A stretch of DNA of 64,000 nucleotides from contig CAISJV010000089.1 of NCBI GenBank assembly GCA_903885795.1, positions 1 to 64,000 on the forward strand, read 5' to 3'. The position numbers and the translations under genes were made by a program. This document shows positions 36,273 to 44,439 of this stretch, in pieces; the first letter of the stretch is position 1, and every line of letters starts with the position of its first letter. Source of the stretch: an uncultured delta proteobacterium. Lineage in GTDB: Bacteria; Desulfobacterota; Syntrophia; Syntrophales; UBA8958. Below the pieces are notes generated by a model that made no database searches, was not told the origin of the DNA, and saw only the letters and a program-made list of their open reading frames with translations.

Positions 36273-37874
36273 ATGTCTTTTTTTCGTTCATTAACCCAGG
36301 AAAAATCGAAGAAGATATTTCTGATATCTTTTTTTATGTCCACCCTGTTTCCTGTCCTGATTGTTATAATCTCAGGTTATTATTACGTGTTCCCGCTCCT
36401 CGATGCAGATGAGATCGACAAACTCAGAGACGTTTTTGCTTATGGTGTTATGCTTCTCCTCTTCTTTCCCCTGCTGACCTTTTTTCTCATGTACAGGTGG
36501 TTCAGTTTTCTGGAAAGGGTCACGGCCGAGATAACTGTAAAGACAACGGAGGTCAGTTCGGGGATAAAGGAATTTGCGGGGCAGAATCTGCAAGTCGACG
36601 ATGTTTATCTGTCCGACGTACAGAGCAAATCACCGCAAGGAAACGAAGAAAATGAAATACAAAGTATCGTCCGTTCCTTCAACGAGATATTCCAGACCGC
36701 AACAGATCAGATCGAGGAGCGAAACCGTATCAAGGAACTTCTCGCCGGGCTGATCGCCATGGCCGCGGATCTGACCTCAGAGCTGGATTTTGATCGCCTC
36801 TTTCCGTTGATCATCGGCAAGGTTACGAATGCCATGGCGGCTGAACGCACCAGCCTTTATGTGATTGACTGGGAAAAGCGTGAAATTTGGACGCGAGTCG
36901 CCGAAGGCATTGGTCAGATACGCCTTCCGCTGGGCGAGGGCATCAGCGGTCGCGTTGCCGAGTCCGGAGAAATGATCAATGTGGCCGATGCCTGGGATTT
37001 ACCCTACTTCAATCGAATCTATGATGAGACGAACCAGTTCCGAACCCGCTCCGTCTTATGTATACCAATCAAAGGCCGTCGCATACGCCATATCGGGGTG
37101 ATTCAGGTTATCAATAAAAAGGGGGCGGATTATTTTGATCAGGATGATGAAGCGCTTATTAAAGGTTTCGTGTCTCAGGTCGGGATCGCCCTTGAGAATT
37201 CCCTGCTTGTCGATGAGCTGAAACTATCCTTTGAAAGCTCCATCAGTTCCCTCTCCGCTACAGTGGACGCGAAGCATCCTTTCACGGCAGGCCACTCGGA
37301 AAGGGTTACTGAATATTCCCTGCTTATGGCCGTAGAACTGGGGCTCAGCCAAGACCGATATGAAGTGCTAAAGTATGCATCCCTGCTCCATGACATCGGC
37401 AAAATTGGCATTCGCGACGAGGTCCTCACTAAAAATGGCGCCTTCACTCCCGACGAGTTGAAGGAGATGCAGCTCCATCCTGTCAAGACGAAGGTCATCC
37501 TTGAAAAGTTCCATTTCCCCGAGCATCTCCGTATGGTTACTGAAATAGCCAGTTGCCACCACGAAAAGGTCAATGGTAAGGGGTACCCGGCGGGGCTTAA
37601 GGGTGACGAAATCCCCCTGGAATCAAAAATCATGGCCGTTGCCGATGTCTTCGACGCCCTGACATCGAAACGTGATTACCCCAAATACGCTCTTGGCGAG
37701 ATTCTGCCAGATGATCGTGTTCCCATGAAAAAGGTGATTGCCATTTTACGGGGCGATGCGGGGAGTCATTTCGATCCCGTTGTCGTTGATGCGTTTCAAC
37801 GATGCCTGAAAAAGGCGCTTCTCCGATACCGGGGCAAACACTTCCCACCGGAATATGTGGATGAATTTTTGTAG
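36273..37874 (+). CDS. GAF and HD-GYP domain protein, probable c-di-GMP phosphodiesterase
   Basis: A 533-residue membrane signalling protein. Two transmembrane helices (about residues 15-37 and 52-72) are followed by a short coiled linker, a GAF domain (about 165-310), and an HD-GYP domain (about 330-533). The HD motif is LLHDIGKIG (near residue 372), with HHEKVNGKGYP (near 429-439) giving the GYP, and ADVFDALTSKRDY after it. HD-GYP proteins hydrolyse cyclic di-GMP; all key residues look intact. The GAF domain probably senses a small ligand. The operon seems to be single-gene, ending just before the second palindromic element. Confidence 0.88.
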   Translation: MSFFRSLTQEKSKKIFLISFFMSTLFPVLIVIISGYYYVFPLLDADEIDKLRDVFAYGVMLLLFFPLLTFFLMYRWFSFLERVTAEITVKTTEVSSGIKEFAGQNLQVDDVYLSDVQSKSPQGNEENEIQSIVRSFNEIFQTATDQIEERNRIKELLAGLIAMAADLTSELDFDRLFPLIIGKVTNAMAAERTSLYVIDWEKREIWTRVAEGIGQIRLPLGEGISGRVAESGEMINVADAWDLPYFNRIYDETNQFRTRSVLCIPIKGRRIRHIGVIQVINKKGADYFDQDDEALIKGFVSQVGIALENSLLVDELKLSFESSISSLSATVDAKHPFTAGHSERVTEYSLLMAVELGLSQDRYEVLKYASLLHDIGKIGIRDEVLTKNGAFTPDELKEMQLHPVKTKVILEKFHFPEHLRMVTEIASCHHEKVNGKGYPAGLKGDEIPLESKIMAVADVFDALTSKRDYPKYALGEILPDDRVPMKKVIAILRGDAGSHFDPVVVDAFQRCLKKALLRYRGKHFPPEYVDEFL

Positions 37875-37940
37875 GATAATTGCAGAAGCACGGTTCGACT
37901 TCTTTTTCCGACAGACCCGAAGGACAGTGGTGAGCCACTT

Positions 37941-38066
37941 ATTCCAGTTCTAAATCAAAGATGAAATCAAGGCGGCAAGACAGAGGCGACGCAGGCGTAT
38001 TTTGCATACGTCGAGGAGCCGTTTGCCGATACCAACGAAGATGGCGCTTTGATTTAGAACTGGAAT
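37941..38066. repeat. MITE-like element copy B, 126 bp, inverted relative to copy A
   Basis: Ends ATTCCAGTTC and GAACTGGAAT are inverted repeats. The reverse complement aligns with 5194-5320 over its whole length (about 80 percent by eye). The last base overlaps the TAA stop (38066-38068) of the thioesterase gene. Like copy A it lies between convergent genes. Confidence 0.8.
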
Positions 38067-38521
38067 TATCTATGCTTTCTTGCCTCAAGGGCAGCAAGAT
38101 AAATGGGGCGATTTCCCCCAATATATTCCGGAGACAAAGTCATCCCGTGGGCGTAAGGGGTCCCGTTTTTATCGACGGTCACGAAGGTTACCATGCCCGT
38201 GACTGAGGGTGTGTCATCCTTCCCATTCACAAATACCTTGGCGTCAACGGTAATGCTTTTCTCCCCCAGGTGAGCAATCCGGGACTTGATCTCGATGATA
38301 TCGCCGGTTGTTGACGACTTGTGAAAATTCATCCCGTGAATGCGGGCGCAGACAATGTCCTCCGGCTTTCTCAACAGGTCGATAGTAGAAATAAGACAAG
38401 CCTCTACGAGCCACTCGGCCATCCTGCCCGCAAACAGGGTCCCATGATGGTTGAGATCTTCCGATTTGATGATCCGGGAAATCAGTATTTCCCGGATCTC
38501 ATTTTTTTCCTGAGTTGACAT
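38066..38521 (-). CDS. Acyl-CoA thioesterase, hotdog fold (YciA-like)
   Basis: A 151-residue hotdog-fold protein. It carries DLNHHGTLFAGRMAEWLVEAC near the N-terminus, where YciA/BACH enzymes have N-x-x-G-x-x-FGG with the catalytic Asp on the helix; here that helix position is a Glu. It then has a VCARIHGMNFHKSSTTGDIIEI strand. It would hydrolyse acyl-CoA esters; chain length is unknown. It lies in a run with the SDR and CoA-transferase genes. A 12-bp perfect palindrome sits inside codons 8-17 (see 38471-38498). The stop overlaps the element at 37941-38066. Confidence 0.8.
   Translation of the reverse strand: MSTQEKNEIREILISRIIKSEDLNHHGTLFAGRMAEWLVEACLISTIDLLRKPEDIVCARIHGMNFHKSSTTGDIIEIKSRIAHLGEKSITVDAKVFVNGKDDTPSVTGMVTFVTVDKNGTPYAHGMTLSPEYIGGNRPIYLAALEARKHR
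38471..38498 (-). promoter_or_regulatory. Strong hairpin inside the start of the thioesterase gene
   Basis: GATCCGGGAAAT (38471-38482) and ATTTCCCGGATC (38487-38498) are perfect 12-bp arms around a 4-nt loop. On the minus strand the hairpin covers codons 8-17 and could affect translation or be an operator. The function is unknown; it may be chance, since the arms encode real protein. Confidence 0.4.
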
Positions 38522-38547
38522 GACTTGTCCTTCCTAATCCTTTATGA

Positions 38548-38591
38548 AAAATATGACGGGGAGGGAACAAGCCAGTTCATTCCCTCCCCGT
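38548..38591 (-). terminator. Terminator of the SDR / CoA-transferase run
   Basis: ACGGGGAGGGAA (38556-38567) and TTCCCTCCCCGT (38580-38591) form a perfect 12-bp stem. On the minus strand it is followed by ATATTTTT and begins 34 nt after the SDR stop. Confidence 0.75.
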
Positions 38592-38624
38592 AAAGATCTG
38601 GTAATCCTCAAGGCAATCTGCCGA

Positions 38625-39419
38625 TCAGCCTCTCGAACCGAGGCGAAGACCGCCATGGATAAAGAAGACATCTCCGGCCAAAGCCTCATTCCGATAAAGC
38701 TCTCCTACCAGGGAGGCCACTTCTTCCGGTTCTATCAACCTGCCGATGGGAACATCAGACAATATCTTATCGAGGGCGTTCTGATCCATCTTCTTGACCA
38801 TTGCCGTGCCTACATAACCAGGGGCCACAGCGACGCAGCGGATTCGGTTGGACAGACCGCGTCTCAGAAATTCAGCCGTGATCACCTTGGGCATTACGGA
38901 CATGGCGGCCTTGGACGAGGAATAATTAATCTGACCGGCCGTCCCCAAGGAACCGGTTGAGGAAACGAGACAGATCAGTCCCTTGCAGTTGTTGTTGATC
39001 ATCCGCTCCGCACATTCCCGGACGGTCAGGAAGACCCCCGTCAGATTGATGTCAATAACCGCCTTGAACTGGTCAAGAGACATCTTTCTGTTCACCTTGC
39101 CCGTTTCCTTGCTCGTGGCCACCATCATGGCATCCTTGATGATGCCGGCAAAAGGCGCAACCAAGTTTATCTGACCAAAGCGTTCAATCGCCGTGTCGGC
39201 AAGGAGGGCATTGTCTTCTTCCTTTGTCACGTCGCAGACCACGGTCACTACTTCGCCGCCTAATTCCTTCAATTGGGCTTCCGCACCATCCAGAAAAGAC
39301 TGGGCGATATCGGCAATCACCACCTTGCCGCCATTTTTTACCCAATATTTTGCGATTTCCAGACCGATTCCACCGCCGCCACCGGTAATGACGGCTACTG
39401 ATCCCTTAATCTCCAGCAT
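38625..39419 (-). CDS. Short-chain dehydrogenase/reductase (FabG-like)
   Basis: A 264-residue classical SDR. The cofactor loop TGGGGGIG is at 12-19, the NAG-like motif is APFAG, the catalytic Ser is at 153-154, and Y166-x3-K170 complete the triad. An Asp at the end of the second strand (VIADIAQ) suggests NAD over NADP preference. It follows two CoA-transferase subunits in the same run, so a 3-hydroxyacyl-CoA or hydroxy-acid substrate is suggested by context. It ends 34 nt before the terminator. Confidence 0.85.
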   Translation of the reverse strand: MLEIKGSVAVITGGGGGIGLEIAKYWVKNGGKVVIADIAQSFLDGAEAQLKELGGEVVTVVCDVTKEEDNALLADTAIERFGQINLVAPFAGIIKDAMMVATSKETGKVNRKMSLDQFKAVIDINLTGVFLTVRECAERMINNNCKGLICLVSSTGSLGTAGQINYSSSKAAMSVMPKVITAEFLRRGLSNRIRCVAVAPGYVGTAMVKKMDQNALDKILSDVPIGRLIEPEEVASLVGELYRNEALAGDVFFIHGGLRLGSRG

Positions 39420-39456
39420 ATTTTTTCTCCTTTTATTCAGGTTCTTTAGAATCGAA

Positions 39457-40806
39457 TCAAATGATACCTTTTTCTGTCATTTCCCAGAGTTTTACCGGGC
39501 CATACCCCATGTATTTCAGGTAGACAAACCCGTTATCGTAGCCGACGGGACGGCACGCCCATTTGGTCCGGGGCGGCGTCTCCGTTGATTTCCACTGGGC
39601 CTGGGCGCAGACTATGGAGCCATAGACGGGGTCCTGCACCGGCGTGAAGACGCCCCGATCCCGCCACACTTCATCATGCATAGCGCTCCAGGGAGGCACG
39701 ATTTCCGCGACGACCGGGGTGATCGGGGCCAATCTGCCTTTCTTGGCGTACTCAATGGATTTCATGGTCAATTCCTGGCTCGTGTATCTCAAAGTTTCCG
39801 GGTTGATCATGGCCTGATACTTCAACTGCCAGTCCTTCTTCATGAACGGCGCAAGGGTGGTCCACTGCTCCGCCCCCCACTCGTCATACTTGCCGACGAT
39901 GTCGACAAAGGCCTTCCACATCTCCAGACGCAGCCCCCCGAGAAAGACGCCGCCGTCCTTGGTCGGATAGAAACCGTAGAGCCAGAGACAGGTATCGAGG
40001 TTCCCGAATCGCTCGTTGACGACCCCCTGATCGGCATACCAGTGGAGCATATAGTCGTTCAGGCGCTCATATGCCTCCGGCGTGCTGACGTCTAAGGCCT
40101 GCCCCTCCCCTGTCATTTCCCGGTAATAAACAGCCGCCAGGATGCCAACGGCGGCAAAGGTTCCGGAAACCGCCCAGGCGATCCAGGGACCAGCCTTGGT
40201 TGACGTGGCGTAAGGCATATCTTCAAGAGTCTTGCCTTCTGGCAATACCTCGCCGGTGGCGTACTGAACACCGGAGCGGGCCTGGGCCACGTTGTCGTAA
40301 TCATATTGATTCCGGCCGCTTTCCGGACCGAACTGGCCATAGCCCGTAATGGAAGTATAAATCAGGCGGGGATTGATCTTCGCCAGTTCCTCGTATCCGA
40401 TGCCCCAGGCGTCCATCTTCCCGGCGGGAAAGGTCTCGATAAGAATATCCGCCTGACCCACGAGGGATTTCAGGATATCCCTGCCCTCCTCCGTCTCCAG
40501 ATTCAGGGTAATATGATACTTGTTCCGTCCTTCCTGAATATAAGCCATCCCCGTACCCCGGTGCATGAAACCGTTGGGTGAATAGGAACGTACCAGATCC
40601 CCCCCCGGCGCTTCGATACGAATCGTCTCCGCCCCCAGCTCGGCAAGGAGGGATGAGCAGTAAGGTCCCGCCATGCTTCGGGAACTAAGGTCAATTATCG
40701 TGAGGTCGCCCAGGGCCTCGGGTTTTTCATAGTTTTTCGCCGGGTCGTCCAGGGAGCGGATATGATCAGCCCAGTCGGCCCATTTCGGTCTTTTTTGTTC
40801 TGTCAT
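39457..40806 (-). CDS. Family III CoA-transferase subunit lacking the catalytic Asp (CaiB/BaiF)
   Basis: A 449-residue CaiB/BaiF protein. The N-terminal ALGDLTIIDLSSRSMAGP and EAPGGDLVR blocks are intact, and VGILAAVYYREMTGEGQALDVS is the usual middle region. At the position where the family has the catalytic Asp, before the helix leading to this region, the sequence reads TKAGPWIAWAVSG, with no Asp. It would act as the non-catalytic partner of the next subunit. AGGAGGTGAGACAT gives the start at 40806; the frame is open to 40884, inside the other subunit gene. The gap between the two genes is 5 bp. Confidence 0.85.
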   Translation of the reverse strand: MTEQKRPKWADWADHIRSLDDPAKNYEKPEALGDLTIIDLSSRSMAGPYCSSLLAELGAETIRIEAPGGDLVRSYSPNGFMHRGTGMAYIQEGRNKYHITLNLETEEGRDILKSLVGQADILIETFPAGKMDAWGIGYEELAKINPRLIYTSITGYGQFGPESGRNQYDYDNVAQARSGVQYATGEVLPEGKTLEDMPYATSTKAGPWIAWAVSGTFAAVGILAAVYYREMTGEGQALDVSTPEAYERLNDYMLHWYADQGVVNERFGNLDTCLWLYGFYPTKDGGVFLGGLRLEMWKAFVDIVGKYDEWGAEQWTTLAPFMKKDWQLKYQAMINPETLRYTSQELTMKSIEYAKKGRLAPITPVVAEIVPPWSAMHDEVWRDRGVFTPVQDPVYGSIVCAQAQWKSTETPPRTKWACRPVGYDNGFVYLKYMGYGPVKLWEMTEKGII

Positions 40807-40811
40807 ATGTC

Positions 40812-42140
40812 TCACCTCCTGATGATGTAGCCGGCCTGTCCATCCCAGTCGGATGGGGGCCGTCGGCCCTGCATGTCTTTCCATTTTCCGAGGACGCCAT
40901 GCAGATAAAGTTCATCTATCTGGGTCTGGTTCCTCCCCAGGATCTTAGCCATAATGAACTCATTGTCAAAACCGACAGGGCGAACGGTCCATTTGATCTT
41001 GGGCGGCGTCTTGGACATCATGACGGGAAACTCATGTTCCACATATTGGCCATAAAGAGGATCATCGATTTCCTTCACAAATCCCCGTTCGCGGCGCTGG
41101 GGATCTTCATTCATATCCTTGGCGTTGTGAAGGCGCGTGGCGGCAAAACTGAATTCCTTGCCAAGGGCCTCAATTTCATCGGCCGTCTTGGTTCGCGCCC
41201 AGTCGGCAATAATTTTCAGGATAGCCAAGGCGTTTTCATCCTGAAGACGCACGGTATGATCCTGGAATCGGGGGTCGACGGCAAGCTCCGCCTTGCCCAT
41301 GGCCTGGCAGAGGCCAAGAAATTCATCCGGCCCCGGGGCGGCCAGGGCGGCCAGGAGATTGTCGGCGCAGAGAAAGGTATCGGCGGGACAGATGCACTGA
41401 TCGCGGTTCCCCGTCGGTTCCACGCCTTTTCCTGTCAACTGTTGATAAGGCCATACCCAGTTCATGACCCGCATGATGTTTTCCGTTTGGGACATCTCGA
41501 TAAACTGCCCTTTCCCCGTTTTCCGGCGATGATGGAGGGCTGCAAGGACTGCCACCTCTCCCATAAGGCCACCGTAGTAATCGCAGATCCAGATGGATTG
41601 TTTCAGGGGCGGGCGTTTGGGGAAACTCGACATCCAGGCATACCCGGCGAGGGCTTGCGACGCCCCGTCATTGGATGGACGATCCTGTTCAGCGTAGGTG
41701 CCCCATTGGCCGAAACCGTTCTTTTCGATATAAATGATGCCGGGATTGACCTCCTTGATATGCTCATAACCGATGTTCCAGCGTCTGGTCACACCGGGAC
41801 GGAGGTTGAATTCAACAATATCCGCCTTGGCGGCTAATTCTTTAAAAATCTGCTGCCCCATGTCGATATGGAGGTCGAGGGCCATGTAGTATTTGTTAGG
41901 ATTGATGTGCATGAACATGGGGGACTGCTCTTTGTAGAACCAGCCGAAGGGATTGAGTGACCGCGTCACATCTCCCGCAGGAGGCAGCTCGATCTTGATG
42001 ACCTCGGCCCCCATCTCGGCCAGGAAAGACGGCCCGGACGGACCAAAAAGGAGCGTACAGACCTCGAGGACCCGGACGCCCTTCAGGGGGCCGGGTTTGG
42101 AAAATTTCTTCTTTACATAATCCTTGAAGACATCGGGCAT
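40812..42140 (-). CDS. Family III CoA-transferase catalytic subunit (CaiB/BaiF)
   Basis: A 442-residue CaiB/BaiF protein. The start GPLKGVRVLEVCTLLFGPSGPSFLAEMGAEVIKIE is typical. The catalytic Asp187 lies in WICDYYGGLMGE, immediately before AVLAALHHRRKTGKGQ. The pair with 39457-40806 resembles the BbsE/BbsF benzylsuccinate CoA-transferase, in which a catalytic and a non-catalytic subunit combine. The acid activated here is unknown. The gene is the first complete one of the run; its upstream neighbour is a 3-hydroxyacyl-CoA dehydrogenase stub. Confidence 0.88.
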   Translation of the reverse strand: MPDVFKDYVKKKFSKPGPLKGVRVLEVCTLLFGPSGPSFLAEMGAEVIKIELPPAGDVTRSLNPFGWFYKEQSPMFMHINPNKYYMALDLHIDMGQQIFKELAAKADIVEFNLRPGVTRRWNIGYEHIKEVNPGIIYIEKNGFGQWGTYAEQDRPSNDGASQALAGYAWMSSFPKRPPLKQSIWICDYYGGLMGEVAVLAALHHRRKTGKGQFIEMSQTENIMRVMNWVWPYQQLTGKGVEPTGNRDQCICPADTFLCADNLLAALAAPGPDEFLGLCQAMGKAELAVDPRFQDHTVRLQDENALAILKIIADWARTKTADEIEALGKEFSFAATRLHNAKDMNEDPQRRERGFVKEIDDPLYGQYVEHEFPVMMSKTPPKIKWTVRPVGFDNEFIMAKILGRNQTQIDELYLHGVLGKWKDMQGRRPPSDWDGQAGYIIRR

Positions 42141-42449
42141 AAGGTTCCCTCCTTTAAACCGCAGATCATAAATGATTATGGTGCTTAAAAGTTTTATCTG
42201 TTAAACGTCTGATACTCACCCCCATGATATTATTAATATATGTTGGCCGTTTTCCGGTTAAGAGCTTCGAAACCAAGATTTGCATTTTTTTACATCGTGG
42301 AGCTACCGGAAAATAGAAACGCTACGATGTTAACTTGGCCGCTCTTTTTGGTTATCGAAACGGAGTTTATGCCAGATGATGGACTCTGCCAAATTCGTAT
42401 TTTTGTTAACATGATGTCATCGACGAAGCAAGAATTTTCATTTCGCCGC

Positions 42450-42554
42450 TTATATCCTCGTGGCACTGGTCTGAATGGCAAGTCGCCAGGCGATCTGGCT
42501 TCCCATGGTCCCGGCGCCAACAATCAATATCCGTTTAACCTCTTCTGCTTTCAT
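42450..42554 (-). pseudogene. 3-hydroxyacyl-CoA dehydrogenase, N-terminal stub
   Basis: Behind a good Shine-Dalgarno (AAGGAGAACC) an ATG opens a 34-codon frame beginning MKAEEVKRILIVGAGTMGSQ, the NAD-binding start of 3-hydroxyacyl-CoA dehydrogenase. It then hits TAA at 42452-42450. The rest of the gene is absent: the following DNA to 42141 has different composition and no similar motif. It sits directly upstream of the CoA-transferase genes, where a dehydrogenase would fit. The remainder of 42141-42449 shows nothing recognisable. Confidence 0.75.
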
Positions 42555-42590
42555 GGTTCTCCTTAATAACCCTGACCAGAAAAATGCCGG

Positions 42591-43508
42591 TCAGCCGCTT
42601 AATCGTTCGTTAAATTCATCAATAGTGAAACTGTATTCCTGGGTACCGTAGGACTCAACGGCAAAGGAGGCGCAGACGCTGCCCATCCGGGCGCATTCCT
42701 CAATATCCTTACCCTTGACCAGGCCGCTGATCAGGCCGCCCCGGTAAGAATCGCCGGCCCCCGTCGGGTCCTCAACCTTCCTTGCCTTGACGGGGGGAAT
42801 GCAGATTTCGCTGCCCTGCGTAGCAACCTGGGAACCAAACTCTCCCCGGGTGGTGATGATCGTCCTTGTCAGGCTCTGCAAGGCTTCCTTGTTCAAGCCG
42901 GTCTTGCTTATGATCAGGTCCAGCTCGTAATCATTGACGATGAGGATTCCGCAACCATTTATGGCCTGGATCAGATCTTTTGCGTCCCACATGGGCAAAG
43001 ATTGTCCGGGGTCAAAGATATATTCGATTCCTCTGACTTTACAGGCCTGGGGGTAACAAATCATGTCTTCAAGATTACCGGGAGAGACAATAACAATCGT
43101 ATCCTTGGGACGGAATTTGTCAAAGTCCAATGCCGATGTATATTTCATGGCCCCAGGGTTGAACCCGGTTATCTGGTTATCGGACTGGTCGGTGGTGATA
43201 TAGGCGCCGGCGGTGAATTCGTCTTCTATGATTTTGATGTTTTCCGTAGCGATCCCGTTCTTTGCCAGCCATGCGAAGTACCTTTCATAATCATGGCCGA
43301 TAGCGGAAGAGATGATTGGCTTTTCACCCATCAGGGACAGGGAATAGGCGATATTACCCGCCGTGCCGCCGTATTTTTCCTTCATGCCGTTTACCTGGAA
43401 GCAGACGTTCAAAATGTGAATTTTCTCAGGCAGGATGTGATCGGAGAAGCGTCCTGGAAAGTCCATAATCCTGTCATATGCAAGTGATCCGGAAACAATA
43501 ATGTTCAT
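42591..43508 (-). CDS. PfkB-family carbohydrate or nucleoside kinase
   Basis: A 305-residue ribokinase-fold enzyme. The N-terminus is IVSGSLAYDRI; KYGGTAGNIAYSLSLMG matches the PfkB substrate region, and DPTGAGDSYRGGLISG is the PfkB signature with the catalytic Asp. The YDRIMDFPGRFSDHI block is shared with adenosine-kinase-like members. Substrate: adenosine or a sugar; not distinguishable by eye. Adenine deaminase lies about 1 kb away, which weakly supports a purine link. The ATG at 43508 has AAAGGATT upstream; the frame runs to 43589 without a better signal. Confidence 0.8.
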   Translation of the reverse strand: MNIIVSGSLAYDRIMDFPGRFSDHILPEKIHILNVCFQVNGMKEKYGGTAGNIAYSLSLMGEKPIISSAIGHDYERYFAWLAKNGIATENIKIIEDEFTAGAYITTDQSDNQITGFNPGAMKYTSALDFDKFRPKDTIVIVSPGNLEDMICYPQACKVRGIEYIFDPGQSLPMWDAKDLIQAINGCGILIVNDYELDLIISKTGLNKEALQSLTRTIITTRGEFGSQVATQGSEICIPPVKARKVEDPTGAGDSYRGGLISGLVKGKDIEECARMGSVCASFAVESYGTQEYSFTIDEFNERLSG

Positions 43509-43704
43509 GCGTACAATCCTTTCAAATCGATTCGAAGTCAATAAGCAGCAATTCGCGCAGACACATGTTGCGCTGATCAATATTGACAACTGAGCCTTTT
43601 TAATCTTTCAGGGTAACCCCCCCGAAGCTTGCTGAGGGGTGTTCATTACCGATTTTAGATTCTATGTCAAGGAGATGTAAGATGGTCATACCCCTTTTCT
43701 CTCC

Positions 43705-43733
43705 TTGACTCACAACGATTCATTCCTTAGAGT
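43705..43733 (+). promoter_or_regulatory. Possible promoter for the 43775 gene
   Basis: TTGACT (43705-43710) and TAGAGT (43728-43733) are 17 bp apart, about 40 nt before the start. Confidence 0.4.
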
Positions 43734-43774
43734 CTTTCCCTGAAAAAACTTTTCCATCAAAAGGTATTTGAGAC

Positions 43775-44212
43775 ATGATTTATCAACCTTTTCTTTTTGA
43801 AGAAAACCTCTGGAGCGCCACGGGAGCCTATATTGACGATCAGGGGCGGTATCATCCGGTGGCGGGGGAAACAAAGATAATCCATACGGAGGGGCTGTGG
43901 ATTAATGATTCCCGGATAACCCTGCAAGGAGATCATGAGGTGGAATATAAAACCCGTTACGAGATTGTCCCCCTTGAACGCGGGCAGGAACGGACGTCCT
44001 GGATCTCCGAGAACCCGTCCTTGGGAAAGATGCTCGGGAGCCTTATCATCGTTGATGATTCCATCCTTTCTATTTTCTATTCCGAAAGCGGCGCCTTCCA
44101 GGGCACGGAATATTTTCGTCTCATCGACGACGACCTCTATTCTAATCGGGGATGCCTTTTACGGGGAGACAAGAAAATTTCTTCATGGGCGGTGGAACTA
44201 CGTAAGAAATAG
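43775..44212 (+). CDS. Conserved-looking hypothetical protein, lipocalin-like
   Basis: A 145-residue protein that I do not recognise. It is acidic, has no membrane segment or signal, and consists mostly of short alternating beta-strand-like stretches (WIIHTEGLWIND, RYEIVPL, SLIIVDDSILSIFYSE, YFRLIDDDLY), as in DUF1579/lipocalin-type barrels. No catalytic motif is visible. It stands alone on the plus strand between minus-strand genes, with a possible promoter at 43705. The codon use looks like that of its neighbours, so it is probably a real gene. Confidence 0.6.
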   Translation: MIYQPFLFEENLWSATGAYIDDQGRYHPVAGETKIIHTEGLWINDSRITLQGDHEVEYKTRYEIVPLERGQERTSWISENPSLGKMLGSLIIVDDSILSIFYSESGAFQGTEYFRLIDDDLYSNRGCLLRGDKKISSWAVELRKK

Positions 44213-44439
44213 ATTCACATTACAGACCTTTAACCAAACTGGAATGCGATGTCAATCATGCATCTTTGAGCCCGCCGAGAAACTATGTTTATTGAAGGGT
44301 TCATTTTCATGAAAACACCACACGTCATCGCCATAGTAGTTACCCGTGGTTATTAATTCGTGTTACAGCCAAGATAATCTTCTCCAAAGGCGTATTGCAA
44401 CTATACTGTTCAACGTCCGGACAGGGCGTACGGTCCCTG

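Noticed and set aside
40899-41837. 312-codon frame on the plus strand opposite the CoA-transferase gene
   Set aside because: It is opposite a clear CaiB/BaiF gene and has no motif. Long antisense frames are common in this codon usage.
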